A stretch of 64,000 bases of DNA, taken from the NCBI RefSeq assembly GCF_011045165.1, contig NZ_JAAKZI010000015.1:28068-92067 (forward strand). Reading direction: 5' to 3'. The notes under the pieces were generated by a model that was given only the letters and a program-made list of their open reading frames with translations, made no database searches and was not told the DNA's origin. The stretch is from Arthrobacter silviterrae. Lineage in GTDB: Bacteria; Actinomycetota; Actinomycetes; Actinomycetales; Micrococcaceae. This document shows positions 16,254 to 24,075 of this stretch, in pieces; the stretch's first letter is position 1; each line of letters begins with the position of its first letter. Both the position numbers and the translations under genes were made by a program.

Positions 16254-17464
16254 TGACAGTTCCCGCAGACGCCACCGCCCGGCGCCGGGCCTCCTTCCAC
16301 GCGTTGACGGTCAAGGCCGTCCGCAGGCTCACGGACGACGCCATCGAGGTCGCCTTTGACGTGCCAGCCAAGCTGGCCGGCTGGTACGACTACCTGCCGG
16401 GCCAGTATGTGGCCCTGCGCGTGCAGATGCCCGGCCCCGACGGCGTGGACCGCGAGGTGCGCCGCAGCTACTCCATCTGCGCCGTGCCCGAGCAATTTGA
16501 GGACGGCAGCTCCGAAGTGCGCGTGGCCATCAAGCGCGACATTGGCGGTGAATTCTCCACCTGGGCCAACGCGTCCCTGGCTGCCGGCGCAGTCATGGAC
16601 GTCATGAGCCCCATGGGCGCGTTCATCTCCAAGCATGGCAGCCGGGCGGGGTCAGAGGCGGGCGTCTCCAATGTGCTCAACAGCATGAACCACCCGGAAA
16701 CCCTGGCGCCCACGGCCGGAACGTACGTGGCCATTGCGGCCGGCTCCGGCATCACGCCCGTCATGGCCCTGGCCAAGTCCCTTTTGCGCGGCAACCCGGA
16801 CACCCGCTTCGACCTGGTCTACGCCAACAAGGCCACCATGGACGTCATGTTCCTGGAGGAACTGGCGGACCTGAAGGACAGGTACCCGCAGCGCTTCGCC
16901 CTGCACCACGTGCTCTCCCGCGAACAGCGCATTGCCCCCCTGATGAGCGGGCGCCTCGACGCGGAGAAGCTTCAGGCACTGCTCGGCACCGCCATCCACG
17001 CCGACGACGTCGACGAATGGTTCCTGTGCGGGCCCTTCGAACTGGTGCAGCTGTGCCGGGACGTCCTGGAAGCCCGCGGCGTGCCCCGCGACAGGGTCCG
17101 CTTTGAACTGTTCACCACGGGCCGCCCCGACCGGCCCGAAGGCCAGGCCGGCCGGCCGGTCCTGGTGGATGAGTCCGAGGAAACGTACAAGATCACCTTC
17201 ACCCTAGACGGCCTCACGGCGGACATCCTCAGCCCCACGCACGCCCGCGAGTCCATCCTCAACGCTGCCCTGCGCGTACGCCCCGACGTTCCCTTCGCCT
17301 GTGCCGGCGGCGTCTGCGGCACCTGCCGGGCCAAGCTGGTGAGCGGCACGGTGGACATGGAGGAAAACTACGCCCTCGAACCCGACGAAGTCGCCAACGG
17401 CTACGTCCTCACCTGCCAGTCCCGCCCCACCACCCCCGAGGTCACCGTTGACTACGACGGCTGA
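16253..17464 (+). CDS. paaE: 1,2-phenylacetyl-CoA epoxidase reductase, subunit E
   Basis: NADPH-dependent flavin and iron-sulfur reductase that passes electrons to the PaaA diiron centre. The 403-residue protein has an FAD domain (RRSYSICA near residue 68), an NAD(P) domain (AAGSGITPVMALAKSLL near residue 160) and a C-terminal plant-type 2Fe-2S domain. That domain has CAGGVCGTCRAK with the fourth cysteine in VLTCQSRP. The order FNR then ferredoxin is that of PaaE. The ATG overlaps the paaD stop as TAATG. A 175-base gap with a long inverted repeat separates it from paaG. Confidence 0.94.
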   Translation: MTVPADATARRRASFHALTVKAVRRLTDDAIEVAFDVPAKLAGWYDYLPGQYVALRVQMPGPDGVDREVRRSYSICAVPEQFEDGSSEVRVAIKRDIGGEFSTWANASLAAGAVMDVMSPMGAFISKHGSRAGSEAGVSNVLNSMNHPETLAPTAGTYVAIAAGSGITPVMALAKSLLRGNPDTRFDLVYANKATMDVMFLEELADLKDRYPQRFALHHVLSREQRIAPLMSGRLDAEKLQALLGTAIHADDVDEWFLCGPFELVQLCRDVLEARGVPRDRVRFELFTTGRPDRPEGQAGRPVLVDESEETYKITFTLDGLTADILSPTHARESILNAALRVRPDVPFACAGGVCGTCRAKLVSGTVDMEENYALEPDEVANGYVLTCQSRPTTPEVTVDYDG

Positions 17465-17482
17465 CGGCCCCGCGCCGCGGGC

Positions 17483-17601
17483 GGCGGAGCCGGCGGTTTG
17501 TGTAGGCGCGCATCGCGGCCGGCGTGGCGCGAAGTGAGCTCTGCGAACGGAGCGCCACCTCCGGTCGTGTCTAAGCGCCGGCAAACCGCCGGGCCGCCGC
17601 C
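17483..17601. repeat. Nested long inverted repeat between paaE and paaG
   Basis: Outer arms at 17483-17509 and 17575-17601 pair around GCCGGCGGTTTG / CAAACCGCC and a GGCGC/GCGCC end. An inner stem pairs GTGGCGC at 17524-17530 with GCGCCAC at 17552-17558 and is extended by GGCCGG/CCGGTC. The structure fills most of a 175-base gap inside an otherwise overlapping operon. It has no T-run, so it may act as an attenuator, an RNA stability element or an inserted repeat rather than a simple terminator. Confidence 0.6.
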
Positions 17602-17639
17602 GACAACGAGGAATCATCGCCACCAACCGAGGAGCAACC

Positions 17640-18422
17640 GTGATTGAGCTTTCCATTGCCGGCGGAGTGGCCGAGATTGTCCTGAACGCGCCGGAGAAGC
17701 TGAACTCGCTCAACGAGGCCGCGCTGGGGGAGCTGTCGGCTGCCTATGACGAGGCGGCGGAAGGCGCAGCTGCCGGCGCCGTGCGTGCCCTGCTCCTGAG
17801 GGGTGAGGGCCGGGCGTTTTGCGCCGGGCGCGACATTGCAGGCGTGGAGGCCGCCACGGATGACGTCAGCGGCTACCTCGACGGGCTCCTGGCCCCGCTC
17901 ATGAAGAAGATGGCAGCATTCCCCGCCCCCACGTTTGCCGCCGCGCACGGCGCCTGCCTGGGGGTGGGGCTGGGCCTGCTGGTTGCCACGGACGTGGTGT
18001 ACGTGGCGGAGAACGCAAAGATCGGATCGCCCTTTGCGAACCTTGGCGCCACGCTGGATTCCGGCGGCCACTGGCTGTTCACCGAAAGGCTCGGCACCCA
18101 TCGGGCGCTGGACCTGATCTACACGGCCGAGCTCATCAGCGGTGCCGAGGCGGTGGCGTCGGGGCTGTTCAGCCGGGCGAAGCCGGCGGAGGAACTGCTG
18201 GACTTCACCCGGGCGGCGGCGGCCAAGGCGGCCGGTGGGCCCACCCGGGCATTCATTGCCAGCAAAACCCTCGTGGCACAAATCCGCGACCGCAGGCTGG
18301 GACTGTGGGACGCCGTCGTGCTTGAAAATGAGGCGCAGGCGGCGCTGTCCAAAACAGCAGACTACGCCGAAGGTTTCGCCGCCTTCACTGCCAAGCGCAA
18401 GCCGGGCTTCACCGGGAAGTAG
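17640..18422 (+). CDS. paaG: Ring-1,2-epoxyphenylacetyl-CoA isomerase (oxepin-CoA forming)
   Basis: Crotonase-fold isomerase that converts the epoxide produced by PaaABCE to oxepin-CoA and also shifts double bonds later in the pathway. The 260-residue protein has FCAGRDI near residue 62, the HGACLGVGLGLLVATD oxyanion segment near residue 100 and LGATLDSGGHW near residue 137. The Asp in the last segment replaces the hydratase glutamate, as in PaaG. The GTG start at 17640 has GAGGAG upstream. It converges on the SDR gene with six bases between stops. PaaB-type naming occurs in other species; the Asp-SGG motif favours PaaG. Confidence 0.85.
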   Translation: MIELSIAGGVAEIVLNAPEKLNSLNEAALGELSAAYDEAAEGAAAGAVRALLLRGEGRAFCAGRDIAGVEAATDDVSGYLDGLLAPLMKKMAAFPAPTFAAAHGACLGVGLGLLVATDVVYVAENAKIGSPFANLGATLDSGGHWLFTERLGTHRALDLIYTAELISGAEAVASGLFSRAKPAEELLDFTRAAAAKAAGGPTRAFIASKTLVAQIRDRRLGLWDAVVLENEAQAALSKTADYAEGFAAFTAKRKPGFTGK

Positions 18423-18428
18423 CCGCCC

Positions 18429-19262
18429 CTACTTCCGTCCCGTGAAGTGCTCCATGGACTTGTAGACGCCGAAGACTCGCCCGGCCACCAGGTCCCAGGC
18501 GGCCAGGGGCAGCACGCCGCGCAGGGCCGTGCTCAGCTTGACGGTCCACGGCATCATGAGGATGGGCGTGCCCTCCTTCATGGCCTGCCACACTCGCTTC
18601 GTCACGTCCGCAGGCTCCAGGAGCGGGGTCAGCAGTGGCCCGCGGGCGCCTTCAAACATGCCGGTCTTGATGTAGGAAGGGCAGAAGGTGGTCACCTTGA
18701 TGTGGCGGTGGCCGGCCTGCGCCAGTTCCAGCCGGAGCGAATCGCTCCAGCCGATCACGGCCCACTTGGAGGACGAGTAGACACTCATGCGCGGGTTGGC
18801 GAGCAGCCCCGCGGCGGAGGCCACGTTGACTATGCGCGAGGGCCGCCCGCCCGCGATCATGGCGGGCAGGAACTCGCGGGTGATGTGCATCAGGGCCAGC
18901 GTGTTGATGGCCATCGTGGCGGCAATGTCCGCACGCTGGTCGTGTTCCCAGAAGTACTTGCCCCGCACTATGCCGGCGTTGTTGATGAGGATGTCCGGCG
19001 TGCCGACTTCCGTGCGCACCCTTTCCGCGGCAGCCTCGATCGCCTCCAGGCTGCCGACGTCCACCGCGTAGCTGTGGATCTCGGAGCCGCGGCCGGCAAG
19101 CTCCGCCGCGGCTGCTTCCAGCAGTTCGCCATTGATGTCCCACAGCACCACATGCGCGGCACGGTCCGCCACGGCGAGCTGGGCGTACATCTTCCCCATG
19201 CCCATGGCGGCGCCGGTGATGAGGACGGTGGTTCCAGCGAGGGATGCGAGGGTCTCGGTCAT
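18429..19262 (-). CDS. Short-chain dehydrogenase/reductase
   Basis: NAD(P)-dependent oxidoreductase of the classical SDR type, 277 residues. It shows the cofactor motif TGAAMGMG near residue 17, NNAGIVRGKYF near residue 93, a catalytic Ser in VNVASAAG and Tyr161-x-x-x-Lys in VYSSSKWA. The closest familiar relatives are the retinol-dehydrogenase/SDR16C-like membrane-associated enzymes, with a hydrophobic C-terminal segment near residues 240-262. Its ATG overlaps the stop of the upstream flavoprotein gene (ATGA), so the two are co-translated. By analogy with ether-lipid synthesis it could reduce the keto group of alkyl-dihydroxyacetone phosphate; that is inference from context, not from motifs. 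Confidence 0.8.
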   Translation of the reverse strand: MTETLASLAGTTVLITGAAMGMGKMYAQLAVADRAAHVVLWDINGELLEAAAAELAGRGSEIHSYAVDVGSLEAIEAAAERVRTEVGTPDILINNAGIVRGKYFWEHDQRADIAATMAINTLALMHITREFLPAMIAGGRPSRIVNVASAAGLLANPRMSVYSSSKWAVIGWSDSLRLELAQAGHRHIKVTTFCPSYIKTGMFEGARGPLLTPLLEPADVTKRVWQAMKEGTPILMMPWTVKLSTALRGVLPLAAWDLVAGRVFGVYKSMEHFTGRK

Positions 19263-20935
19263 GGGGTTCCTGACGACGGGGAGGGGATGAGCTTGCCGGG
19301 GTTCATGATGCCTTCGGGGTCCAGGGTGTCCTTGATGCTGCGCAGCACCTGGACGCCCAGGTCCCCGATTTCAGCGCGGAGGTAGGGTGCGTGGTCCAGG
19401 CCGACGGCGTGGTGGTGGGTGATGGTGGCGCCCGCGGCAACGATGGCGTTGCTGGCCGCCGCCTTGACGCGGGCGTTTTGGGCCAGCCCGTCCTCCTCCA
19501 GCCCGGCGAGGAAGGTGAAGTAGAGGGAGGCGCCGTCGGAATAGACGTGCGAGATGTGCGTCTGGACGTACGCGGCGGCGCCTTTGGCCTGGAGGGCGCT
19601 GAGGATGGCACCCCGCACACTGCGGTACGTGTCTTCGAGGCGCCCCCAGGTGGCGGCAGTCTCCAGCGTCTCCACGTAGACGCCCCGGGTCAGCAGCTCG
19701 TCGCGCAGGTACGGTCCGCTGAACCGCCCGTGTTCCCATGACTTCCCGGGCAGCGGCCCCAGGGCGATGCCGCCGGCCTGCCGCAGGATCCGGGCACTGC
19801 GCCGCTTGCGGGCGCGTGCCTGGCCCGCATCGCCTTCCCAGACAAACAGTGCCAGCGCCGGCGTCTTCTGGCCGCGGACAGCGAGGTAGTGGGACAGTGC
19901 GCCGGTCTTCGCCCCGCCCAGCCTGAAGGTCGACGCCGTTTCATCCGTATCGCTGAGCCGGCACACATGTGGCATGTCGCCCCGGGCGCCGTTGTGCCGG
20001 AGCTTGCGCAGGGCCTCCGCCCCAGCCTCAAAGGTGGGGAAGGTCCATGCGCCGTACACCTTGGCCTGCGGTGCGGGGACCACCTTGACGGTGGCCTGCG
20101 TAATCACACCCAGTGTGCCTTCGCTGCCCAGCACCACGTCGAGCAGTTTGGGTCCGGCGGCCGATCCCGGCGCCAGGGAGCCGGCGTCGAACGGGCCCGC
20201 GGGCGTTTCGAGGTGGGCGGCCTTGACCAGCTGGTCCAGGCGTCCGTAGCCGGTGGAGGCCTGTCCGGCGGACCGCGTGGCCACGTAGCCGCCCAGCGTG
20301 GCCTCCTGGTGGCTTTGCGGAAAGTGCCCCAGCGTGAAGCCGTGCGGGGCCAGCGCCGCCTCGATGGCCGGGCCGCGGATCCCGGCCTCGAAGGTGGCGG
20401 TGCGGGAGGCCGGGTCCACGTGGAGCAGCCGGTCCAGGCGCCGCAGGTCCAGGGTGAGGGTGCCGGAAAACTGCCCGCGCAGCGGTTCCACCCCGCCCAC
20501 CACGGAGGTTCCGCCGCCAAATGGCACCACCGCCACTTTGCGCTTCACGCACAGGGCCAGGACGGCGCCCACTTCCTCGCTGCCGCCCGGGTAGACGACG
20601 GCGTCCGGGGCGCCGAGGGCATCCCCGCTGCGGCGGCGCAACAGGTCCGGGGTGCTCTTGCCGCCGGCGTGGAGGATTCGTTCCGCAGCGTCCGTGGAGA
20701 CGTGCCCGGGGCCCACAATGTCGCGCAGTTCCGCCAGCACGGAATCGTCCAGTGCGGGTGCGGACAGCCGGACATCGGCGAGGGCTGTGGGCGGGTGAAT
20801 GGCCTCGACGCCTGCCAGCCCCAGCGTGCGGCGCAGGAACTCGAGGGCGGAGGCGCTCAGCGGCCGGGCGCGGTAAGGGTCGCCCCAGCCGTACCAGACC
20901 GACCGGGGGATTTCCTCTGTGAGGTGGGTCACCAT
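19259..20935 (-). CDS. FAD-binding oxidase, alkyl-dihydroxyacetonephosphate-synthase-like
   Basis: Flavoprotein of the VAO/PCMH fold, most like alkyl-DHAP synthase, which swaps the acyl group of acyl-DHAP for a fatty alcohol to make the first ether lipid. The 558-residue protein has the FAD loop PFGGGTSVVGG near residue 145. It also has GHFPQSHQEATLGGYVATRSAG near residue 215, a YFTFLAG segment and a THHHAVG triple-histidine motif near residue 500. All are positions conserved in AGPS. The ATG at 20935 is preferred to a GTG at 20962. Only 17 bases separate this start from the divergent TetR gene. FAD-linked lactate-type oxidases share the fold but lack the HHH motif. Confidence 0.78.
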   Translation of the reverse strand: MVTHLTEEIPRSVWYGWGDPYRARPLSASALEFLRRTLGLAGVEAIHPPTALADVRLSAPALDDSVLAELRDIVGPGHVSTDAAERILHAGGKSTPDLLRRRSGDALGAPDAVVYPGGSEEVGAVLALCVKRKVAVVPFGGGTSVVGGVEPLRGQFSGTLTLDLRRLDRLLHVDPASRTATFEAGIRGPAIEAALAPHGFTLGHFPQSHQEATLGGYVATRSAGQASTGYGRLDQLVKAAHLETPAGPFDAGSLAPGSAAGPKLLDVVLGSEGTLGVITQATVKVVPAPQAKVYGAWTFPTFEAGAEALRKLRHNGARGDMPHVCRLSDTDETASTFRLGGAKTGALSHYLAVRGQKTPALALFVWEGDAGQARARKRRSARILRQAGGIALGPLPGKSWEHGRFSGPYLRDELLTRGVYVETLETAATWGRLEDTYRSVRGAILSALQAKGAAAYVQTHISHVYSDGASLYFTFLAGLEEDGLAQNARVKAAASNAIVAAGATITHHHAVGLDHAPYLRAEIGDLGVQVLRSIKDTLDPEGIMNPGKLIPSPSSGTP

Positions 20936-20939
20936 AGGA

Positions 20940-20963
20940 TACAGTGTGACACATGAAGTCACA
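20940..20963 (+). promoter_or_regulatory. Leaderless promoter and palindrome over the TetR start codon
   Basis: TACAGT at 20940-20945 lies seven bases before the ATG at 20953, the spacing expected if transcription starts at the initiation codon. The inverted repeat TGTGAC (20945-20950) and GTCACA (20958-20963) brackets the start codon and lies against the divergent flavoprotein start at 20935. It is a good candidate for the operator of this TetR protein on both genes. Confidence 0.55.
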
Positions 20964-21570
20964 ACGTACCAGCACGCCGGCTGATGACAAGCTGCTGGCG
21001 GCCACGCGGGAGGCCGTGGTGGTCCACGGCGTCCGGCGGACCACTGCGAATGACATTGCCGAGAGGGCGGGCATCTCCCGCATGACGTTTTACCGGCGGA
21101 TGGGCTCGGTGGACAACGCGGTGCTGGCCGCGCTCACCGAGGAGTTTCGCCGCTACGCAGGGGTGGCGGGCCACCCGGCCTCAGGCACTGCCCGCCGCCA
21201 GCTGGTGCACTTCGCGGTGGAAAGCGTGCGGGTGTTCGCCACCTCGGAGCTGATCGCCTCCATAGCCGAGCGCGACCCCGAATTCCTGATCCCCTACGTG
21301 ACCGACCGCTTCGGCGCCAGCCAGCAGATTGTCCTGGACAGGCTGCAGGCACTGCTGGACGCCGGCGCCGCCGACGGCAGCATTGAGGCCTCGGCCGGCA
21401 CAGCCACCACGGTGCTGCTGGCTGTCCAGGGCGTGGCGCTCTCCTCCCGGGTTTTGCTGAAGTCGGGCTCGTTCGAGGGCACCGTCGCTGAACTGGGAAA
21501 GATGCTGGAACGGTTCCTGACGCCGTCGGGCGCCACGGCTGACGGCGCCGTTCGGGCCGGAGGGGAGTGA
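20953..21570 (+). CDS. TetR-family regulator of the glycerol/ether-lipid-like locus
   Basis: One-component regulator of 205 residues. The N-terminal helix-turn-helix (about residues 12-58) contains TTANDIAERAGISRMTFYRRMGSVDNAV, a clear TetR DNA-binding segment. The C-terminal half is helical and unique, as usual for the ligand domain. The ATG at 20953 has no ribosome site and probably starts a leaderless transcript. It overlaps glpD by GTGA. Control of the divergent flavoprotein-SDR pair and of its own glpD-kinase operon is inferred from the 17-base divergent spacing and the palindrome over its start. The inducer is unknown; a lipid or acyl-CoA would be consistent. Confidence 0.82.
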   Translation: MKSQRTSTPADDKLLAATREAVVVHGVRRTTANDIAERAGISRMTFYRRMGSVDNAVLAALTEEFRRYAGVAGHPASGTARRQLVHFAVESVRVFATSELIASIAERDPEFLIPYVTDRFGASQQIVLDRLQALLDAGAADGSIEASAGTATTVLLAVQGVALSSRVLLKSGSFEGTVAELGKMLERFLTPSGATADGAVRAGGE

Positions 21571-23129
21571 CCGTGGCCAACCCCACGTGGATCAATGACA
21601 CCACGCGCCGGAGCTCCCTGGACCATCTGGCCGGGCACCCGGTGGACGTGGCCGTGGTGGGCGGCGGCATCACCGGCGCCGGCGTGGCGCTGGATGCCGT
21701 GAGCCGCGGCCTGAGCGTGGCGCTGGTGGAAGGCGGGGACTTCGCCTCCGGCACCAGCGGCTACAGCTCAAAGCTTATCCACGGGGGCATGCGCTACCTG
21801 GCGTCGATGAACTTCGGCGTGGCCTGGGAATCCGCCGTGGAGCGGCGCTGGCTCATGGAGCGGATCGCCCCGCACCTGGTCCGCCGGCTGGGGTTCGTCA
21901 TTCCGGTCACCCGCGGCAATCCTGCCTGGGAGCCTGCCGCGGAGGCGTTCGGAACGGTCCTCTATGACGTGCTCCGCCGGTTCTCGGGGCTGGGCTCCGC
22001 TGTGCTGCCGCGGCCCCGGCTGCTGGCCCGCCGGGACGTGGCGGCGCTGGCTCCCGCCCTTGACATGGAGTTGGTGCGCCGCGGGATTCTGTACTGGGAC
22101 GGACAGGTGGTTGACGATGCACGGCTGGTGTTTGGCGTGATCCGGACGGCGGCCGGGCTCGGGGCGCATGTGCTGCGGGACGTGAACGCCAGCGCCCTGA
22201 CGGCCACGGCGGTCCATGCCGTGGACACCCGGACGGGTGCCGGCGTCACGGTCAATGCGCGCGTGGTGGTCAACGCGACGGGCGTGTGGGCGGCCGGCTT
22301 TGAGCCGGAGTTGTCGATGACCCCCAGCCGGGGCACGCACCTGGTGGTCGACGCGGAGCGGCTGGGCAACCCGCAGGCTGCACACACCGTGCCGGTGCCG
22401 GGGCACTTTGGCCGCTATGTATTCGTCCTGCCGCAGCCCGGTGGCCTGGTGTACATCGGGATTACGGATGAGGAGGACCGTGGTGCGGATGGGCACCACC
22501 CTGCGGTTCCCGAGCGCGACGTCGGCTTCCTCCTGGACATTGTCAACACCACCTTGGCCGTGCCGCTGTCGCGCGGCGACGTGGTGGGTTCCTTTGCGGG
22601 GTTGCGGCCCCTCGCGGAAGGGGCGCACGGCCATGGAGATGGCGGCACCGCCGACATCTCGCGCCGGCACCTGGTCCTGAACGTTCCGGGTGCGCCCATC
22701 ACGGTGGTGGGCGGGAAGCTGACCACGTACCGGCGCATGGCCCAGGACGCGGTGGATGCGGCGTCGGCGAGGCTGGGCGTCTTCGCCCCGTCCCGCACCA
22801 GGACGCTGCCTTTGGTGGGGGCTGTTCCTGCGCCGGAGCTGGCAGCCGTGGACGCCCCGGCCAGGCTGGTGGAGAAATACGGCACTGAAGCCGCCAGTGT
22901 CCAGGAATTCCAACGGCTGGATCCGCTGCTGGCGGAGCCATTGTTTTCCGGCTGCGACACTACGGGCGCCGAACTATTGTTTGGCATCCTTGCTGAGGGC
23001 GCAAGCAGCGTGGAGGACCTGCTGGAGCGGCGCACGCGGCTTTCCTTTGTGCCCGCGGAAGCCGCCAAGGCGCGCGGACGGGCCGCGGAAATTCTGGCCC
23101 GCGCAGGCACTTTCGGGGCTGCACAGTGA
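21567..23129 (+). CDS. glpD: Glycerol-3-phosphate dehydrogenase (FAD-dependent)
   Basis: Membrane-associated flavoenzyme that oxidises glycerol 3-phosphate to dihydroxyacetone phosphate and passes electrons to the quinone pool. The 520-residue protein begins with the FAD motif VAVVGGGITGAGVALDAVSRG (about residues 27-47). It continues with the GlpD signature GTSGYSSKLIHGGMRYL near residue 58 and VGGKLTTYR near residue 378, and ends in a C-terminal DAO-type helical domain. The GTG start overlaps the TetR stop and its own stop overlaps the kinase start, both as GTGA. Linkage to an alkyl-DHAP-synthase-like gene hints that the DHAP is used for lipid synthesis as well as glycerol catabolism. Confidence 0.88.
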   Translation: MTVANPTWINDTTRRSSLDHLAGHPVDVAVVGGGITGAGVALDAVSRGLSVALVEGGDFASGTSGYSSKLIHGGMRYLASMNFGVAWESAVERRWLMERIAPHLVRRLGFVIPVTRGNPAWEPAAEAFGTVLYDVLRRFSGLGSAVLPRPRLLARRDVAALAPALDMELVRRGILYWDGQVVDDARLVFGVIRTAAGLGAHVLRDVNASALTATAVHAVDTRTGAGVTVNARVVVNATGVWAAGFEPELSMTPSRGTHLVVDAERLGNPQAAHTVPVPGHFGRYVFVLPQPGGLVYIGITDEEDRGADGHHPAVPERDVGFLLDIVNTTLAVPLSRGDVVGSFAGLRPLAEGAHGHGDGGTADISRRHLVLNVPGAPITVVGGKLTTYRRMAQDAVDAASARLGVFAPSRTRTLPLVGAVPAPELAAVDAPARLVEKYGTEAASVQEFQRLDPLLAEPLFSGCDTTGAELLFGILAEGASSVEDLLERRTRLSFVPAEAAKARGRAAEILARAGTFGAAQ

Positions 23130-24067
23130 GCGCCGCAGCCGGCGCGGTCCCAGGCGCGGTCTCCGGCGGCCTTCCGTCGGGAGGGGGTGCGCTGCTGCTG
23201 GTCAATCCGACGTCCGGACATGGCCGCGGGCTGCGGCACCTGGACCGGACGGCAGCTGCACTGCGGGCCGCGGGATGGGCCCCCACGGTGTCCGTCACCC
23301 GGAGCCTGGCGGATGCCACCGCCCAGGCCCGGGCGGCCGCCCCGGGCAGCCTGGTGGCAGTGCTTGGCGGGGACGGCTTCCTCGGTGCGGCCGCGGCGGG
23401 CGCATGCGAATCGGCCGCCGTCGTCCTTCCCCTGGCAGGCGGCCGGGGCAACGACACAGTCCGCCGGCTGGGCCTGGACCTTGACCCCGTCAAGGCGGTC
23501 CGGGGCATGGGCAGCCTGGTGGTCCGCGAGCTCGACCTCGGGCTGGTCAACGGGCGCCCGTATTTCGGGGTGGCCAATGTGGGCTTTGACGGTCTTGCCA
23601 ACGAGTACGGCAACAGCGCCCGGCTGAACCTGGGCCCATTCGTCTACCTCTATGGCGGGATTAAGGCCCTGCTCGACTGGAAGGATGTGACGTTCACGCT
23701 GGCCGTGGACGGCATCGAGACAACGTTCCCGGGCTGGTTTGTCGCCGTCGGAAACGTGGGCCAGTATGGCGGCGGGCTGGGCATCTGCCCCCGGGCCCTA
23801 GCCGACGACGGCCTGCTCGACGTGGTTTCCCTGGGCCGGGCGTCGGCCCTGGGCGTCGCAGCCACGTTTGTGCGGTCCTACCGGGGCAGCCACCTGCGCC
23901 AGCCGAACGTCAGCTTCGTGCGCGGCCAGCGGGTGGAGATCAGCGCCAACCGGCCCCTGGCCATCTATGCCGACGGCGAGAAGGTGGCGGCCCTGCCGGC
24001 CGTCGTCGAACTGGCGCCCCGCGCCGTCAAGGTGCTGGTTCCGCCGGGCTCGCCTGTCCTTGGCTAG
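23126..24067 (+). CDS. Diacylglycerol-kinase-family lipid kinase
   Basis: Member of the DAGK/sphingosine-kinase/YegS family, expected to phosphorylate a diacylglycerol-like lipid at the membrane. The 313-residue protein has LLLVNPTSGHGRG near residue 24 for nucleotide binding, the glycine loop GGDGFLG near residue 81, LPLAGGRGNDTVRRLG and the C-terminal DDGLLDVV acidic motif. The family glycine loop normally reads GGDGT; the Phe in place of Thr is unusual. The GTG start overlaps the glpD stop. It is the last gene of the TetR-glpD-kinase operon and converges on the PEP-mutase-like gene. A fused lipid partner cannot be excluded. Confidence 0.82.
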   Translation: MSAAAGAVPGAVSGGLPSGGGALLLVNPTSGHGRGLRHLDRTAAALRAAGWAPTVSVTRSLADATAQARAAAPGSLVAVLGGDGFLGAAAAGACESAAVVLPLAGGRGNDTVRRLGLDLDPVKAVRGMGSLVVRELDLGLVNGRPYFGVANVGFDGLANEYGNSARLNLGPFVYLYGGIKALLDWKDVTFTLAVDGIETTFPGWFVAVGNVGQYGGGLGICPRALADDGLLDVVSLGRASALGVAATFVRSYRGSHLRQPNVSFVRGQRVEISANRPLAIYADGEKVAALPAVVELAPRAVKVLVPPGSPVLG

Positions 24068-24075
24068 GCGTGGCG

